Shown: positions 46,316 to 55,673, numbered from the stretch's first letter. The stretch: DNA of 64,000 nucleotides from Palleronia pontilimi (GCF_016412875.1 NZ_JAEKPD010000001.1:310001-374000); one strand, 5' to 3'. Notes: generated by a model not told the origin, from the sequence alone. Program-made: numbers and translations.

Positions 46316-47740
46316 ATGATCGACGGTATTGCCCCAGATACGCTTCCGATGCTGCACTTTCGCGGCCTTCTGGAAGACCGCGTCCGGCTGGCCGCGGTCA
46401 TCGTGCGGCGACACGGCCAGACACCGCCCCCGCTGCACACGCCCGACGGTGCGCACGAGGCGACGCCGATCGGGGACGGTGCGGGCGCGACCCTGTGGCG
46501 CTATACGTTCGAGCTGCCCGTCGGCCGCGATGCGGGCTACACGTTCGACGGACGGCGCTACGCGGTGACCACCGACTTTTCGGGCGATCTGAGCGTCGCC
46601 TACACCTCGTGCAACGGGCAGGAGCATGGCGACCTGGCGCGGCCCGTGGCCAGCCGAAACCGCATGTGGCGGCAATTGGCCGAGCGCAATGCCCGCGCGC
46701 CGGTCCATCTGCTGTTGCAGGGCGGCGACCAGATCTACGCCGACGAAGCGACCCACGCGCACCCACTGACGCGCGATTGGCCGGATGTCCCGGATCGACG
46801 CCTGGATCCCGAAACCCGGGCCGAGCTCGCGCGCAGCCTGCACGACGCCTTCTTCCTGCGCTACGCGACCCAGGCGGCGCAGCCGGGCTACGCGGATGTC
46901 GCGGCCCGCATCCCGTCGCTGTGCATGTGGGACGACCACGATATCTGCGACGGGTGGGGATCGCTGCCCGCGAAGGTGCTCGACTCGAGCATCGGGCGCT
47001 GCCTGTTCTCCACGGCCCGCGCCGCCTTCCTGATGTTCCAGATGGCGTGTACCCCGGACGAGCGCCCCGATATCGTGACCGGCGATGGCCACCTGTCATG
47101 GCATGTCGCCCTGCCGGGGGTCAGCTTCGTGGCACCCGACCTGCGCAGCACCCGTCGCCCCGATCGCGTCATGGACGACGCGTGCTGGACAGATCTCGAG
47201 ACGGTCTTCGGCAAGGCCAATTCGGGACACATGTTCCTTCTGTCCAGCGTGCCCGCGCTGGGCCCGCGGCTGTCGCTGATCGAGCGCGCCATGCAGCTGA
47301 CCAACCGGATGGAGAAATACGAAGACGATCTGCGCGACCAGTGGCAAAGCCGTGCGCACCGCCGCGAATGGCAGCGCTTCCTGCGCCTGCTGCTGGACCG
47401 CCACGGCGACCCGGATACCCCCGTCACCGTGCTGTCGGGCGAAATCCACCTGGCGACGCGGGCGACGATGGATTGCAGCGCGGGGCCGCTGCACCAGTTG
47501 GTCGCATCGGGCATATCGCATCCCGCCCCGCCGCGGCTGTTCGCCCGGGGGCTGGGCACGCTGGCCCGGCTGGGCGAGGCGCCGTTGCCCGAACACCCGA
47601 TCCGCTTGCGGTCCCTGCCGGGCCGACCGGGCATCTATTGTGCCCAGCGCAATTACCTGATGCTCGAACGCAGCTCGGGCAGCTGGACCGCCCAGTGGGC
47701 GCTGGAGAAGACCGGGCTGACGCCGCCGCTGGCGCTATAG
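46316..47740 (+). CDS. PhoD-like metallophosphatase
   Basis: 474 residues without an obvious signal peptide. Metal-site motifs of the PhoD/MPP family are present: 'YTSCNGQEHGD', 'LLQGGDQIYADEATHAHPL', 'LCMWDDHDICDGWGS' and 'VLSGEIHLATRATM'. It is a cytoplasmic-looking relative of alkaline phosphatase D, so a phosphodiester or phosphoester substrate is likely but unspecified. It diverges from the oxidoreductase gene. Confidence 0.85.
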   Translation: MIDGIAPDTLPMLHFRGLLEDRVRLAAVIVRRHGQTPPPLHTPDGAHEATPIGDGAGATLWRYTFELPVGRDAGYTFDGRRYAVTTDFSGDLSVAYTSCNGQEHGDLARPVASRNRMWRQLAERNARAPVHLLLQGGDQIYADEATHAHPLTRDWPDVPDRRLDPETRAELARSLHDAFFLRYATQAAQPGYADVAARIPSLCMWDDHDICDGWGSLPAKVLDSSIGRCLFSTARAAFLMFQMACTPDERPDIVTGDGHLSWHVALPGVSFVAPDLRSTRRPDRVMDDACWTDLETVFGKANSGHMFLLSSVPALGPRLSLIERAMQLTNRMEKYEDDLRDQWQSRAHRREWQRFLRLLLDRHGDPDTPVTVLSGEIHLATRATMDCSAGPLHQLVASGISHPAPPRLFARGLGTLARLGEAPLPEHPIRLRSLPGRPGIYCAQRNYLMLERSSGSWTAQWALEKTGLTPPLAL

Positions 47741-47762
47741 CGGCGGCGCCGGAGTTATCCGA

Positions 47763-48374
47763 TCAGGACGGGCAGCCCGCGCCCGCGTCGATCCAGGCTT
47801 GGGTCAACGCGCCGAACTGTTCCTGCGAGCCGGGCGCGGGTGTGCGCCCCTCGCCCGGGTGCCAACCCCAGCCGACCAGACCGTCCTCGGCATTGTGCTC
47901 GTGGATCTCGGCCAGGTCGCGGCCGCCGTTGCGCTCGGGGTCCTTCAACTGGGCGCAGATCTCGGGAACCGACAGCCCGACCCATCCCATGGACACCGGC
48001 GCCAGCATCCAGGGCTCGTGGCCCGGCACCGATCCCTCGGCGCCCACATAGGCCACGTTTTCATTGCCGTGGCAGGTCGAGCACTCCATCCCGACGGCGC
48101 CCATGCCCTGCGCGCGGACCACGGTCGGCTGGTGCGGCTGCATGTCGTCGCCCTGCAGCGGGCCGCCCGAGACCGGGTGGCAGTTCAGGCAGCGCGGGTG
48201 CTGAAGCACTTTCGCCATCTCGGTGAAGAGCGCGGCGGCGCGTTCGGCATCGTCCCCGATACTGTCGAAGGAGGCGACCGGGGCAAGCTCGGTCGCCATT
48301 GCGGGCACTTGATTTTCCGCCAAGGCGGGCGCGCTGAAAAGCGCACCCAGGGCGATCAATGTCACCAGTTTCAT
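47763..48374 (-). CDS. Dihaem cytochrome c partner of isoquinoline-type oxidoreductase
   Basis: 203 residues from ATG at 48374 (GAAGGGGAAAG upstream). Signal peptide (1-19, 'LVTLIALGALFSAPALA'). Two haem-binding motifs, CLNCH (62-66) and CSTCH (98-102). It lies 14 bases after the molybdopterin subunit gene and probably accepts its electrons in the periplasm. Similar proteins are often annotated as an isoquinoline 1-oxidoreductase subunit. Confidence 0.85.
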   Translation of the reverse strand: MKLVTLIALGALFSAPALAENQVPAMATELAPVASFDSIGDDAERAAALFTEMAKVLQHPRCLNCHPVSGGPLQGDDMQPHQPTVVRAQGMGAVGMECSTCHGNENVAYVGAEGSVPGHEPWMLAPVSMGWVGLSVPEICAQLKDPERNGGRDLAEIHEHNAEDGLVGWGWHPGEGRTPAPGSQEQFGALTQAWIDAGAGCPS

Positions 48375-48388
48375 CTGTACTTTCCCCT

Positions 48389-50575
48389 TCAGGACATATT
48401 GGCCCGGAAGGGCAGTTGGTGTTGGGTTTTTCCGGTGAGTGCGCGCCACGCATTCGCAACGGCGGGCAGGACGGGCGGAGTACCGGGCTCGCCCACGCCC
48501 TTTGGTTCGGCCTGGCTGTCGATGATCGACACGTCGACCTGCGGCATCTCGTTGATCCGAAGCGAGCGGTAGCTGTCGAAGTTGCTTTCCTGCACGCGGC
48601 CGCCTTCCCCGAGAGTGATCGCGGAATAAAGCCCGTGGCCCAGCCCATAGCCGATGCCGCCCTCCATCTGCGCCTTCACGACGTCCGGCGTCACGGCGAC
48701 ACCGCAATCCACGGCGCACCAGACCTTCCTGACGAACGGCATGCCGTCCCGATCCTCGACCTCGGCGATCTGGGCGACGTAGCTGCCGAAGCTGCGGACC
48801 ACGGCCACGCCCAAACGCGTGTCGCCGGTGCCCGGACCGGACCAGTTCGCCATCTCGGCCACGCGCTGCAGCACGGCCGCGTCGCGGGGGCGATCGCCCT
48901 TCATCATGTCCAGCCGACCCTGCACGGCGTCCTTGCCGGTGGCTTCCAGCACTTCGTCCAAGAACGTCTCGACCGCGTGGGCGGTGTGGGTGTGCCCGAC
49001 CGAGCGCCACCACAGAACCGACACCGGGCTTTGCTGCGGCACCCAGGTCAGGCGCTTGGCGGGCAGCACGTAGGGCAGATCGTTCGCGCCCTCGTAGGAC
49101 GTGGGATCCAGCCCGTCGCGCATGGCCATCGCTTCCATCGGGGTGCCCGCCATGATCGACTGGTTGACGACCACGTTGTCCCAGGCGGTGATGTTGCCGT
49201 CGGTATCGAGCCCGGCGCGCAGGCGGTGCACCGTCAGGGGCCGGTAGTGGCCGCCGCGGATATCGTTTTCGCGGGTCCACATGACCTTGTACGCGCCGTC
49301 GCCCCCGGCCTTGGCGACGCTCGCCAATTCCTGCGCGAAATGCGACGCCTGCGTGGCGCGTCGGCCGAACGAGCCGCCGCCATACATCGTGTGGACGCGC
49401 ACCTTTTCAGGGGACAGGCCCAGCACACCGGCGATGGTCTGGTTGTCGGCGGTCGGGAACTGGCACCCGATCCACGCGTCGACTTCGCCGTTCTTGACCT
49501 CGATCACGCCGTCCAGCGTCTCCATCGGCGCGTGGGCGAGATAGGGGAACACGTACTCGGCCTCGATCACCCGGTCAGCGCCAGCGAAAGCGTCGTCGAT
49601 CGCGCCGGTGTCTTCCACGACCTTGCCCGCGCCGAAGATGGCGGCCTGCAGGAAATCGGCAGCGATCTGGTCCGAGGATCGCGTTTCCGCGCCGCTGCTG
49701 TCCCATTCGACATTCAGCGCATCGCGGCCCTTCAGGGCGGCGAAGGTGTTGTCGGCGATGACCGCGACGCCGCTGGGCACCTGCGCCACCTGGCGCACGC
49801 CCGCGACTTCAAGCGCGGCGCTATCGTCCACCGACGCCACCGTGGCGCCGAATTGCGGCGGGTGCAGCATGGCGACGGTCTTCATCCCGTCGCGGTAGAG
49901 ATCCAGCGCAAAGGTGGCCGTGCCGTTGGACTTCTCTTCCGAATCAAGCCGGGTGACGCTTGTGCCGATCAGGGTGAAGTCCTTGGGATCCTTCAGCTTG
50001 ACGCCCACGGGCACCTCGCCCTTCATCGCCTCTTCGGCCAGCTCGCCAAAGCGCGCCGTGCGGTCCGATTTCGTATGGCTGACCACGCCTTTCGACACGG
50101 TGATTTCCGACGTCGGAACACCCCAGACCCGACCGGCGGCATCCACCAGCATGGCGCGCGCGGCGGCACCGGCTTCACGCATCTGCATGTAGGAATTGGC
50201 AAGGCCAGTGGATCCGCCCGTGCCCTGGATGCCGAAGAACAGGTTCTTGTAAAGCGCCAGGTTCTCGGGCGCGGCTTCGGCGCGCATCTGCGACCAGTCG
50301 GCGTCCAGCTCTTCGGCCACCAGGATCGGCAGGCCGGTATTCGCGCCCTGCCCGATCTCGATATGCTTGACCAGGACGGTCACCGTGTCGTCGGGCGCGA
50401 TCCGCACGAAGGCGTTGGGCGCCAGCAATTCGGTCCCGTCGCCGGTGGCGATGCGGGCGGCCTGCGCGCGGGCCTTGCCCGGCAGATGGGTGGCCAGGAC
50501 CAGACCGGTGGCCCCGGCTAGGAAGCCGCGGCGGGTGGGGGTAACGGCGGTGGGTTTCAGAATGTGGGGATACAT
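48389..50575 (-). CDS. iorB: Molybdopterin-binding subunit, isoquinoline 1-oxidoreductase / xanthine dehydrogenase family
   Basis: 728 residues with a Tat signal ('PTRRGFLAGATGLVLATHL', about 13-31). Family motifs: 'EIGQGANTGLPILVAEELDA', 'IQGTGGSTGLANSYMQMREA', 'YGGGSFGRRATQASHFAQEL', 'QQSPVSVLWWRSVGHTHTAH' and 'EPKGVGEPGTPPVLPAVANA'. It holds the Mo cofactor and hydroxylates an N-heterocycle or aldehyde in the periplasm. The 2Fe-2S subunit gene precedes it by 3 bases. The substrate is not determined. Confidence 0.88.
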   Translation of the reverse strand: MYPHILKPTAVTPTRRGFLAGATGLVLATHLPGKARAQAARIATGDGTELLAPNAFVRIAPDDTVTVLVKHIEIGQGANTGLPILVAEELDADWSQMRAEAAPENLALYKNLFFGIQGTGGSTGLANSYMQMREAGAAARAMLVDAAGRVWGVPTSEITVSKGVVSHTKSDRTARFGELAEEAMKGEVPVGVKLKDPKDFTLIGTSVTRLDSEEKSNGTATFALDLYRDGMKTVAMLHPPQFGATVASVDDSAALEVAGVRQVAQVPSGVAVIADNTFAALKGRDALNVEWDSSGAETRSSDQIAADFLQAAIFGAGKVVEDTGAIDDAFAGADRVIEAEYVFPYLAHAPMETLDGVIEVKNGEVDAWIGCQFPTADNQTIAGVLGLSPEKVRVHTMYGGGSFGRRATQASHFAQELASVAKAGGDGAYKVMWTRENDIRGGHYRPLTVHRLRAGLDTDGNITAWDNVVVNQSIMAGTPMEAMAMRDGLDPTSYEGANDLPYVLPAKRLTWVPQQSPVSVLWWRSVGHTHTAHAVETFLDEVLEATGKDAVQGRLDMMKGDRPRDAAVLQRVAEMANWSGPGTGDTRLGVAVVRSFGSYVAQIAEVEDRDGMPFVRKVWCAVDCGVAVTPDVVKAQMEGGIGYGLGHGLYSAITLGEGGRVQESNFDSYRSLRINEMPQVDVSIIDSQAEPKGVGEPGTPPVLPAVANAWRALTGKTQHQLPFRANMS

Positions 50576-50578
50576 GGC

Positions 50579-51040
50579 TCAGGCCTCCAAACTGTCTGAG
50601 GCCTGTCGGATCGCCTTGCGGATCCGGGCGTATGTGGCGCAGCGGCAGATATTGCCTGCCATGGCGTTGTCGATTTCTTCGTCCGTGGGCTTGGGAATCA
50701 CCTGCAACAGCGCGGTGGCGCTCATCACCTGGCCGGACTGGCAATAGCCGCATTGCGGCACGTTGATGTCGACCCACGCGGCCTTGACCGCTTCGGCTTC
50801 GGGGCCTGTGACCTCTTCGATGGTTTCCACCCGCGCGCCTTCCAGCGTCGACAGCGGCGTGACGCAAGAGCGGCGCGTCTGCCCGTCCAGCAGCACGGTG
50901 CAGGCGCCGCACTGGGCGATGCCGCAGCCGAACTTGGTGCCGGTCAGCTTCAGCTCGTCCCGAAGGACCCACAGAAGCGGCGTGTCGGGGTCGGCGTCGA
51001 CGGTGACGTCCTTGCCGTTGACGGTGAAGGAAGTGGGCAT
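50579..51040 (-). CDS. iorA: 2Fe-2S subunit, isoquinoline 1-oxidoreductase family
   Basis: 153 residues. The plant-type 2Fe-2S cluster is bound by Cys39, Cys44, Cys47 and Cys59; the second cluster by Cys97, Cys100, Cys132 and Cys134 ('CGYCQSG' and 'NICRCATY'). It passes electrons from the Mo site of IorB to the cytochrome. First gene of the three-gene operon; it has no Tat signal and would be co-exported with IorB. Confidence 0.9.
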   Translation of the reverse strand: MPTSFTVNGKDVTVDADPDTPLLWVLRDELKLTGTKFGCGIAQCGACTVLLDGQTRRSCVTPLSTLEGARVETIEEVTGPEAEAVKAAWVDINVPQCGYCQSGQVMSATALLQVIPKPTDEEIDNAMAGNICRCATYARIRKAIRQASDSLEA

Positions 51041-51223
51041 GGGAAGATCTCCGGGTGGCTATGTCATGGGGGCTGACCGGCAAGATAGCTTGCCTGGCGG
51101 GGCTGTCACATCACGATTGAGCTTAAAGCGATCTAAGACGGATTTCGCCCACGCCCCGGCGATCCGGCGGAGGCAAAGGCCGTTGGTCAAAGCGAAAGAC
51201 CGCTCGATGGCAGTCGGCGCGGC

Positions 51224-52984
51224 TCACACGGACACCCCATCCCTAGACGGCGAAAATTCGGTGCTGGCGCCGTCGCTCAGGGCCTGCACGGCGCGGTGCT
51301 GTGTCAGGAACACCCGACCCGTCAGATCGTTCAGGAAGTGGGTCGTCTTCAGCCGATCCATCACAGGGCCCTTCACCTCGCTGAGGTGAAACTTGATATC
51401 GCGGTCCCTCAGCCGCGCGTTGATCGCCTCGAGGCTTTCCAGCGCGCTCATGTCGATCGCGTTCACGGCCGAGCACATCAGGATCACGTGTTCCAGGTCA
51501 TCGCGCCGGGAAATCATGTCGTAGATCCGGTCCTCCAGGTTGCGGGCATTGGCGAAATACAGGCTTTCGTCCACCCGCACCGACAGGATCCCCTTCTGCA
51601 CCACCACATCGTGGCGGTCGACGTTGCGGTAATGTTCGGTCCCGGGCACCTGGCCCACCACCGCCATGTGCGGGCGCGATGACTTGTAGAGATGGATCAG
51701 GACCGAGATCAGGACGCCCGCCGACACGCCGACCTCGACCCCAAGGGCCAGGGTCAGCAGGATCGTCGCCGAAACGGCGGCGAAATCCGCCTTGGAACAG
51801 GCCCAGCTGCGTCTCAGGATCGAGAAATCAACCAGGCTCAGGACCGCGACGATGATCGTGGCCGCCAACGTCGCCTTGGGCAGGTAATAGATCAAGGGCG
51901 TCAGCATCAGCGCGGCGATGGCCAGCCCGACCGCCGTGAAGGCGCCCGCGGCGGGGGTTCGGGCCCCGGCGTCGAAGTTCACGACGGACCGCGCGAAGCC
52001 ACCGGTGACAGGAAACCCACCCGTGAAGGACGCGCCGAGGTTGGCGGCCCCCAGTCCGATCAGCTCTTGGTCCGGGTCGATATACTGGCGGCGCTTGGCC
52101 GCGAGCGTCTGGGCGACCGAGATCGACTCGACGAAGCCGATGATCGAGATCAAGACGGCGGGCCCGATCATCGCGACCATCACGTCCGGCCGAAACGACG
52201 GCAGCGTCAGGGGCGGCAGCGCCTGCGGCACGGACCCGACGATATCGACGCCACGATCCGCAAGGTCGAAGGCCCAGACCGCCAGCGTCGTGGCCAGAAC
52301 GGCGAAGACGGGACCGGCCCTGGCCCCCACTTCCGACAAGGTCCCGCCCAGGCCCGTCCGCAGCAGAAGGGGTTTCAGCCCCTTGCGCACCCAGAACAAA
52401 AAGGCGGTGGCACTCACGCCCAGCAGGAGGGTGATCCAGTTGATCGTGCCAAGGGACATCCAAAGCCCGTGCAGCATCTCGATCAGCGTATCGCCCGACG
52501 CGCTGACCCCAAGGATGTGCTTCAGCTGGCTGGTGGCGATCAGGATGCCGCTGGCGGTGATGAACCCGGCGATGACCGGATGCGACAGGAAGTTCGCCAG
52601 GAAGCCCAGCCGGAACAGCCCCAGGATCACCAGGAACGCGCCCGACAAAAACGCCAGCGTCAGCGCGGCCGTGACATGGTCGATGCCCTGATCGCCCAGC
52701 TTGCCGATGGCCGCAGCCGTCATCAGCGACACCACGGCGACCGGCCCGACCGCCAGCGTGCGCGAGGTGCCGAAGATCGCGTAAAGCACGATGGGCAGGA
52801 TCGACGCATAGATGCCCGCCTCGGGCGGCAATCCCGCCAGCAGCGCGTAGGCCAGCGATTGCGGCACCAGCATGATCGTCACGATCACGGCCGCGACCAG
52901 GTCGCCGCCCAGCTTGCCCCGGTCATAGCGGCGCCCCCAATCCAGGATCGGCAGGTATCGCAGCGCGAATTTCATTCCGGTCAT
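51224..52984 (-). CDS. SulP-family anion permease with STAS domain
   Basis: 586 residues. The SulP signature is 'TIMLVPQSLAYALLAGLPPE' plus 'AGIYASILPIVLYAIFGTSR'; about ten to twelve helices; 'GLGAANLGASFTGGFPVTGG' is the second SulP motif. The C-terminal STAS domain (about 445-560) has 'DMSALESLEAINARLRDRDI'. It imports sulfate, sulfite, bicarbonate or organic anions. Next to a persulfide dioxygenase, sulfite or sulfate exchange is plausible but not shown. Confidence 0.9.
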   Translation of the reverse strand: MTGMKFALRYLPILDWGRRYDRGKLGGDLVAAVIVTIMLVPQSLAYALLAGLPPEAGIYASILPIVLYAIFGTSRTLAVGPVAVVSLMTAAAIGKLGDQGIDHVTAALTLAFLSGAFLVILGLFRLGFLANFLSHPVIAGFITASGILIATSQLKHILGVSASGDTLIEMLHGLWMSLGTINWITLLLGVSATAFLFWVRKGLKPLLLRTGLGGTLSEVGARAGPVFAVLATTLAVWAFDLADRGVDIVGSVPQALPPLTLPSFRPDVMVAMIGPAVLISIIGFVESISVAQTLAAKRRQYIDPDQELIGLGAANLGASFTGGFPVTGGFARSVVNFDAGARTPAAGAFTAVGLAIAALMLTPLIYYLPKATLAATIIVAVLSLVDFSILRRSWACSKADFAAVSATILLTLALGVEVGVSAGVLISVLIHLYKSSRPHMAVVGQVPGTEHYRNVDRHDVVVQKGILSVRVDESLYFANARNLEDRIYDMISRRDDLEHVILMCSAVNAIDMSALESLEAINARLRDRDIKFHLSEVKGPVMDRLKTTHFLNDLTGRVFLTQHRAVQALSDGASTEFSPSRDGVSV

Positions 52985-53081
52985 GTCCCTACGAACAGTT
53001 TCGTTTCCGTCCAGCGCGCCACCCGCCCGCCGGCGCGCCGAATCGTCCTGACCTGAGATTCCGTGTCCAAAACCGGGTCCG

Positions 53082-54002
53082 TCAGAATTTGTCGACCGGC
53101 AGCTTCAGGTAATGCGCACCGTCACTTTCCGCCTTGGGCAATCGTCCGCCACGCAGGTTGATCTGTAGCACGGCCAGCATGCGGTCGGGCAGCGCCAGGG
53201 TCGCGTCGCGCTGTTCGCGCGTTGCGATGAAGGCCGCCCTGTCGGCGTCACCGCCCACATGGATGTTGTGGGCCTTCTGGTCACTGACCGTCGACTCCCA
53301 TTCCGGCCGGTCGCGGCCGTCGGCACCGTAATCGTGACCGACGAACAGGCGCGTTTCACCGGGCAATTCCAGGATGGCTTGCAGCGAATTCCACAGATCC
53401 TCGGCGCTTCCGCCGGGGAAATCCGCGCGTGCCGTGCCGCTGTCGGGCTGCATGAACGTGTCGTGCACGAAGGCCGCATCGCCACAGATATAGGTGATCG
53501 ACCCCAGCGTATGGCCGGGCGACAGCATCACCCGCATGTCCAGATCGCCCAGCTTGAAGACGTCGCCGTCGGCAAAAAGGTGGTCGAAATCCCGGGCGGG
53601 ATCGAAGGCATCGGGCGTGTTGTAGATACCGCGCCACAACCCGGCGATCTCGGTGACCTTTTCGCCGATGGCATTGGGCGCGCCGGTGCGATCCTTCAGC
53701 CGCGCCGACGCCATCGCGTGATCCGCGTGGGGATGGGTGTCGAGCACCCATTCCACCGACAGGCCGTGCTGCTTCACCACGTCCAGCACCTGCTCCATGC
53801 TACGCGTGCCGGTGGCGAAGCTGGCCGGATCGAAATTCAGCACGACGTCGATCAGCGCGGCCTTCCCGGTCGCGGGATCGGCGCAGATATACTGGATCGA
53901 ACCGGTATCGGGCTCGTAGATACCCCAGACGTCGGGGCTTTGCGCGCCGGTCGACGGCGAATGACGCACGATGGCTTGGTCCAGTTTCGACGCATTCGAC
54001 AT
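53082..54002 (-). CDS. Metallo-beta-lactamase-fold persulfide dioxygenase-like protein (Blh/ETHE1)
   Basis: 306 residues. The metal motif THPHADH (His90, His92, Asp94, His95) and later 'LSPGHTLGSITYICGDAAFV', 'DFPGGSAEDLWNSL', 'LFVGHDYGADGRDRPEWEST' match the Blh/ETHE1-like branch. Such enzymes oxidise glutathione persulfide to sulfite. It diverges from a BigR/SqrR-type repressor, the usual regulator of this gene in sulfide-detoxifying alphaproteobacteria. Confidence 0.85.
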   Translation of the reverse strand: MSNASKLDQAIVRHSPSTGAQSPDVWGIYEPDTGSIQYICADPATGKAALIDVVLNFDPASFATGTRSMEQVLDVVKQHGLSVEWVLDTHPHADHAMASARLKDRTGAPNAIGEKVTEIAGLWRGIYNTPDAFDPARDFDHLFADGDVFKLGDLDMRVMLSPGHTLGSITYICGDAAFVHDTFMQPDSGTARADFPGGSAEDLWNSLQAILELPGETRLFVGHDYGADGRDRPEWESTVSDQKAHNIHVGGDADRAAFIATREQRDATLALPDRMLAVLQINLRGGRLPKAESDGAHYLKLPVDKF

Positions 54003-54051
54003 GGTCAGGCTCCTTTGGCTTAGGAAACGAGGAAGGATCCAGCCCCGCCTT

Positions 54052-54070
54052 CATCGCACCGGTTGCGATG
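54052..54070. promoter_or_regulatory. Inverted repeat in the blh-bigR divergent spacer
   Basis: CATCGCA (54052-54058) and TGCGATG (54064-54070) around CCGGT. It lies about 50 bases before the persulfide dioxygenase start, inside the 185-bp divergent promoter region. It may be a leader hairpin or an operator. Confidence 0.35.
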
Positions 54071-54187
54071 GGCACCCCGCCGAACGGATCGGACCACAGC
54101 GCGGATCTTGGTATCGCTGCGGGTTCAATCGGCTCGGCTGCGTGGGTTCGCCTTGGCCTTCATCGTTGCAGGGATTATATCTGAGTC

Positions 54188-54526
54188 ATGTCTAAATTAG
54201 TCAATGCTAATATAAAAGACAACCGGCCCTCGCTGCCCGATCTGGAGGCGCGCGCGTCAGAGGTCGCGACCCAGCTCGGTCTGCTGTCCAATCCCCACAG
54301 GCTGATGGTTCTGTGTCACTTGCTGGAAGGCGAGCGATCCGTCGGAGCCTTGCAGTCGCAAGTGGATCTGAGCCAATCGGCGCTCAGCCAGCACCTGGCG
54401 CGATTGCGCGACGCGGGCGTGGTCGCCACGCGCCGCGATCGGCAGACGATCTTCTACCGGATCGCCGATCCCCGGGTGCAGAAGATGATCGAGGCACTTT
54501 ACCTGATCTACTGCGTTCCGGACTGA
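54188..54526 (+). CDS. BigR/SqrR-type persulfide-responsive ArsR-family repressor
   Basis: 112 residues, ATG at 54188; ribosome site weak. Winged helix with 'LGLLSNPHRLMVLCHLLEGE' and recognition helix 'LSQSALSQHLARLRDAGVVA'. Cys43 and Cys109 are 66 residues apart, the same spacing as the redox pair (Cys41/Cys107) of SqrR, which form a polysulfide bridge when sulfide is present. It likely represses the divergent persulfide dioxygenase and possibly photosynthesis genes. The first codons are unusually AT-rich and contain an inverted repeat. Confidence 0.88.
   Translation: MSKLVNANIKDNRPSLPDLEARASEVATQLGLLSNPHRLMVLCHLLEGERSVGALQSQVDLSQSALSQHLARLRDAGVVATRRDRQTIFYRIADPRVQKMIEALYLIYCVPD
54196..54211. 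promoter_or_regulatory. Candidate BigR-type operator inside the first codons of the repressor gene
   Basis: ATTAG-TCAATG-CTAAT is a perfect 5-bp dyad in an AT-rich patch (54176-54217). BigR-family operators are AT-rich dyads near their own promoter. Being within codons 3-8 suggests autoregulation, or that translation really starts later. Confidence 0.45.
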
Positions 54527-54745
54527 GCACCTCTCGCCGCGCGATATCCCGCTCCGATGTTGCCCTAGGCGGAGGACCAGCATCACGGACGCCCGGGTCG
54601 AGGTGCATCGTCAGATACGGTTTGGCCCGGTTTCTTCTTGGACTCCAATTACAAGAAGCAAGCGCGCTCCGTCCCGGCAATCCGGTGGCGCAAGCACCTC
54701 GCCGCAGCCGATGCTATTTCTCGGCGGCGGCACGCCTGACATCCA
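54527..54745. other. 219-bp stretch after the repressor, no recognised gene
   Basis: No frame gives a recognisable family. It may contain the corrupted 5' part of the nuoA-like gene that follows. No terminator with a T-run was seen. Confidence 0.4.
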
Positions 54746-54949
54746 TGCCCGGCAGCGATACCACGTTGCCCCTACACCATGACGCTGGCCTTAATCGCCT
54801 TCGAGACGGAGATGATGTTCACGTATCCCTGGTCCGTCGTCTTCGTGTCCGAAGGCATCTAGGCAATGTCCGAGATGGGGATATTCCTGTCGATCCTGTC
54901 GGGCGGCATCCTCTACAGCTGGCGCGAGGGAATCTTTCGATGGGAGTGA
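54746..54949 (+). pseudogene. nuoA-like complex I subunit A, remnant
   Basis: Only the C-terminal half is recognisable. In the frame of 54779 it reads 'MTLALIAFETEMMFTYPWSV' then 'VFVSEGI', TAG (54860-54862), and 'AMSEMGIFLSILSGGILYSW' to TGA at 54949. This follows the NuoA pattern FDIE-VF-YPWAV-----G---------LV-Y-WR-G. The internal stop and the missing N-terminal half mark it as dead. The next gene's ATG (54940) overlaps its end, as in a working operon. Confidence 0.7.
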
Positions 54950-55392
54950 TGCCCGATCTATCCCTCGCGGCGGTCGCGCGGCTTCTGGAACGACCGGATC
55001 TGCGCCGCGCGCAGACACCGCACGACGCGGGCATCCTGCTGGTTGCGGGCGACATCCCCGGTGACGCGGCCGAAGCGTTGGGCCGCGTCCAAGATCAGGT
55101 TCCCCGGCCCCGGTCGACCGTGACCTGGACAGACCAGCCAGACATCGCAGACGTTTTGCGGGACGCGTGCCAGGCCGTCTGTTCGGGCGAACGGGACGAA
55201 GACGACAGCAGTCCCGACGCGCCTCCCAACACATGGAAAGGCATCGGACCGCACGGACAGGGCGGCAAGGAAATGATGGGCGGCACCCCCTACGGCCGCC
55301 CCATGGCGATGAAGGGCCCCAACCTGCGGGACGGTTTGCAGGTGGATCGCTCCACCGCGCGCTTGCCCTCGCGGTGCCCGGCACCCTGCTGA
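54940..55392 (+). pseudogene. NuoB/C/D-like quinone oxidoreductase subunit fragment
   Basis: A 150-codon open frame with 'HDAGILLVAGDIPGDAAEAL' and 'GPHGQGGKEMMGGTPYGRPM', which I associate with complex I-like/group-4 hydrogenase-type operons near NuoD relatives. It stops abruptly in 'RLPSRCPAPC' where the family continues, so it is truncated by a frameshift or deletion. Family assignment is tentative. Confidence 0.5.
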
Positions 55393-55673
55393 TCGGTGCC
55401 TGGTTCGCCGCCTGGCTGGACCGGAAGAACCCGGAATTGACTTGAACCGGCCCTTCTGCGCGGCCGCATGCGGGAATGGCCGTGACGCTGTCCCGCCGGA
55501 CCATCGAGACCGAACCCCCCGACCGGATGAACCGCGACCTGGCGCCCGCATGGTATCTGGCGTCGGCCGCCGCGCTGCCCGCCGAAAGCCTGTCGCTGAT
55601 CGCCATCGTGGACAGCCAGCGCGAGGTCTGGAACGTGATCCGCCAGCCGCTGGGCCTGCCGCTGTTCGTGATC
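55345..55673 (+). pseudogene. nuoH-like fragments (N-terminal and middle pieces)
   Basis: A piece 'ALALAVPGTLLIGAWFAAWL' plus 'DRKNPEL' (to TGA 55445) resembles the first helix of NuoH, which ends in W-[LE]-[DE]-R-K. A second piece in another frame, 'SLIAIVDSQREVWNVIRQPL' and 'GLPLFVI', aligns with the NuoH middle (E. coli has 'DIVNSQAHVWNVIPQFFGF'). Everything else of nuoH and any nuoI or nuoJ is missing; the middle piece runs straight into nuoK. Confidence 0.65.

Noticed and set aside
48359-50521. 720-codon open frame on the plus strand opposite the molybdopterin subunit
   Set aside because: Mirror of a high-GC gene. The translation is low-complexity His/Arg/Gly-rich, and iorB on the minus strand has full family motifs.
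51692-53056. 454-codon plus-strand frame opposite the SulP permease
   Set aside because: The product is almost only Asp, Arg, Gln and Gly, the typical antisense of a hydrophobic membrane protein.
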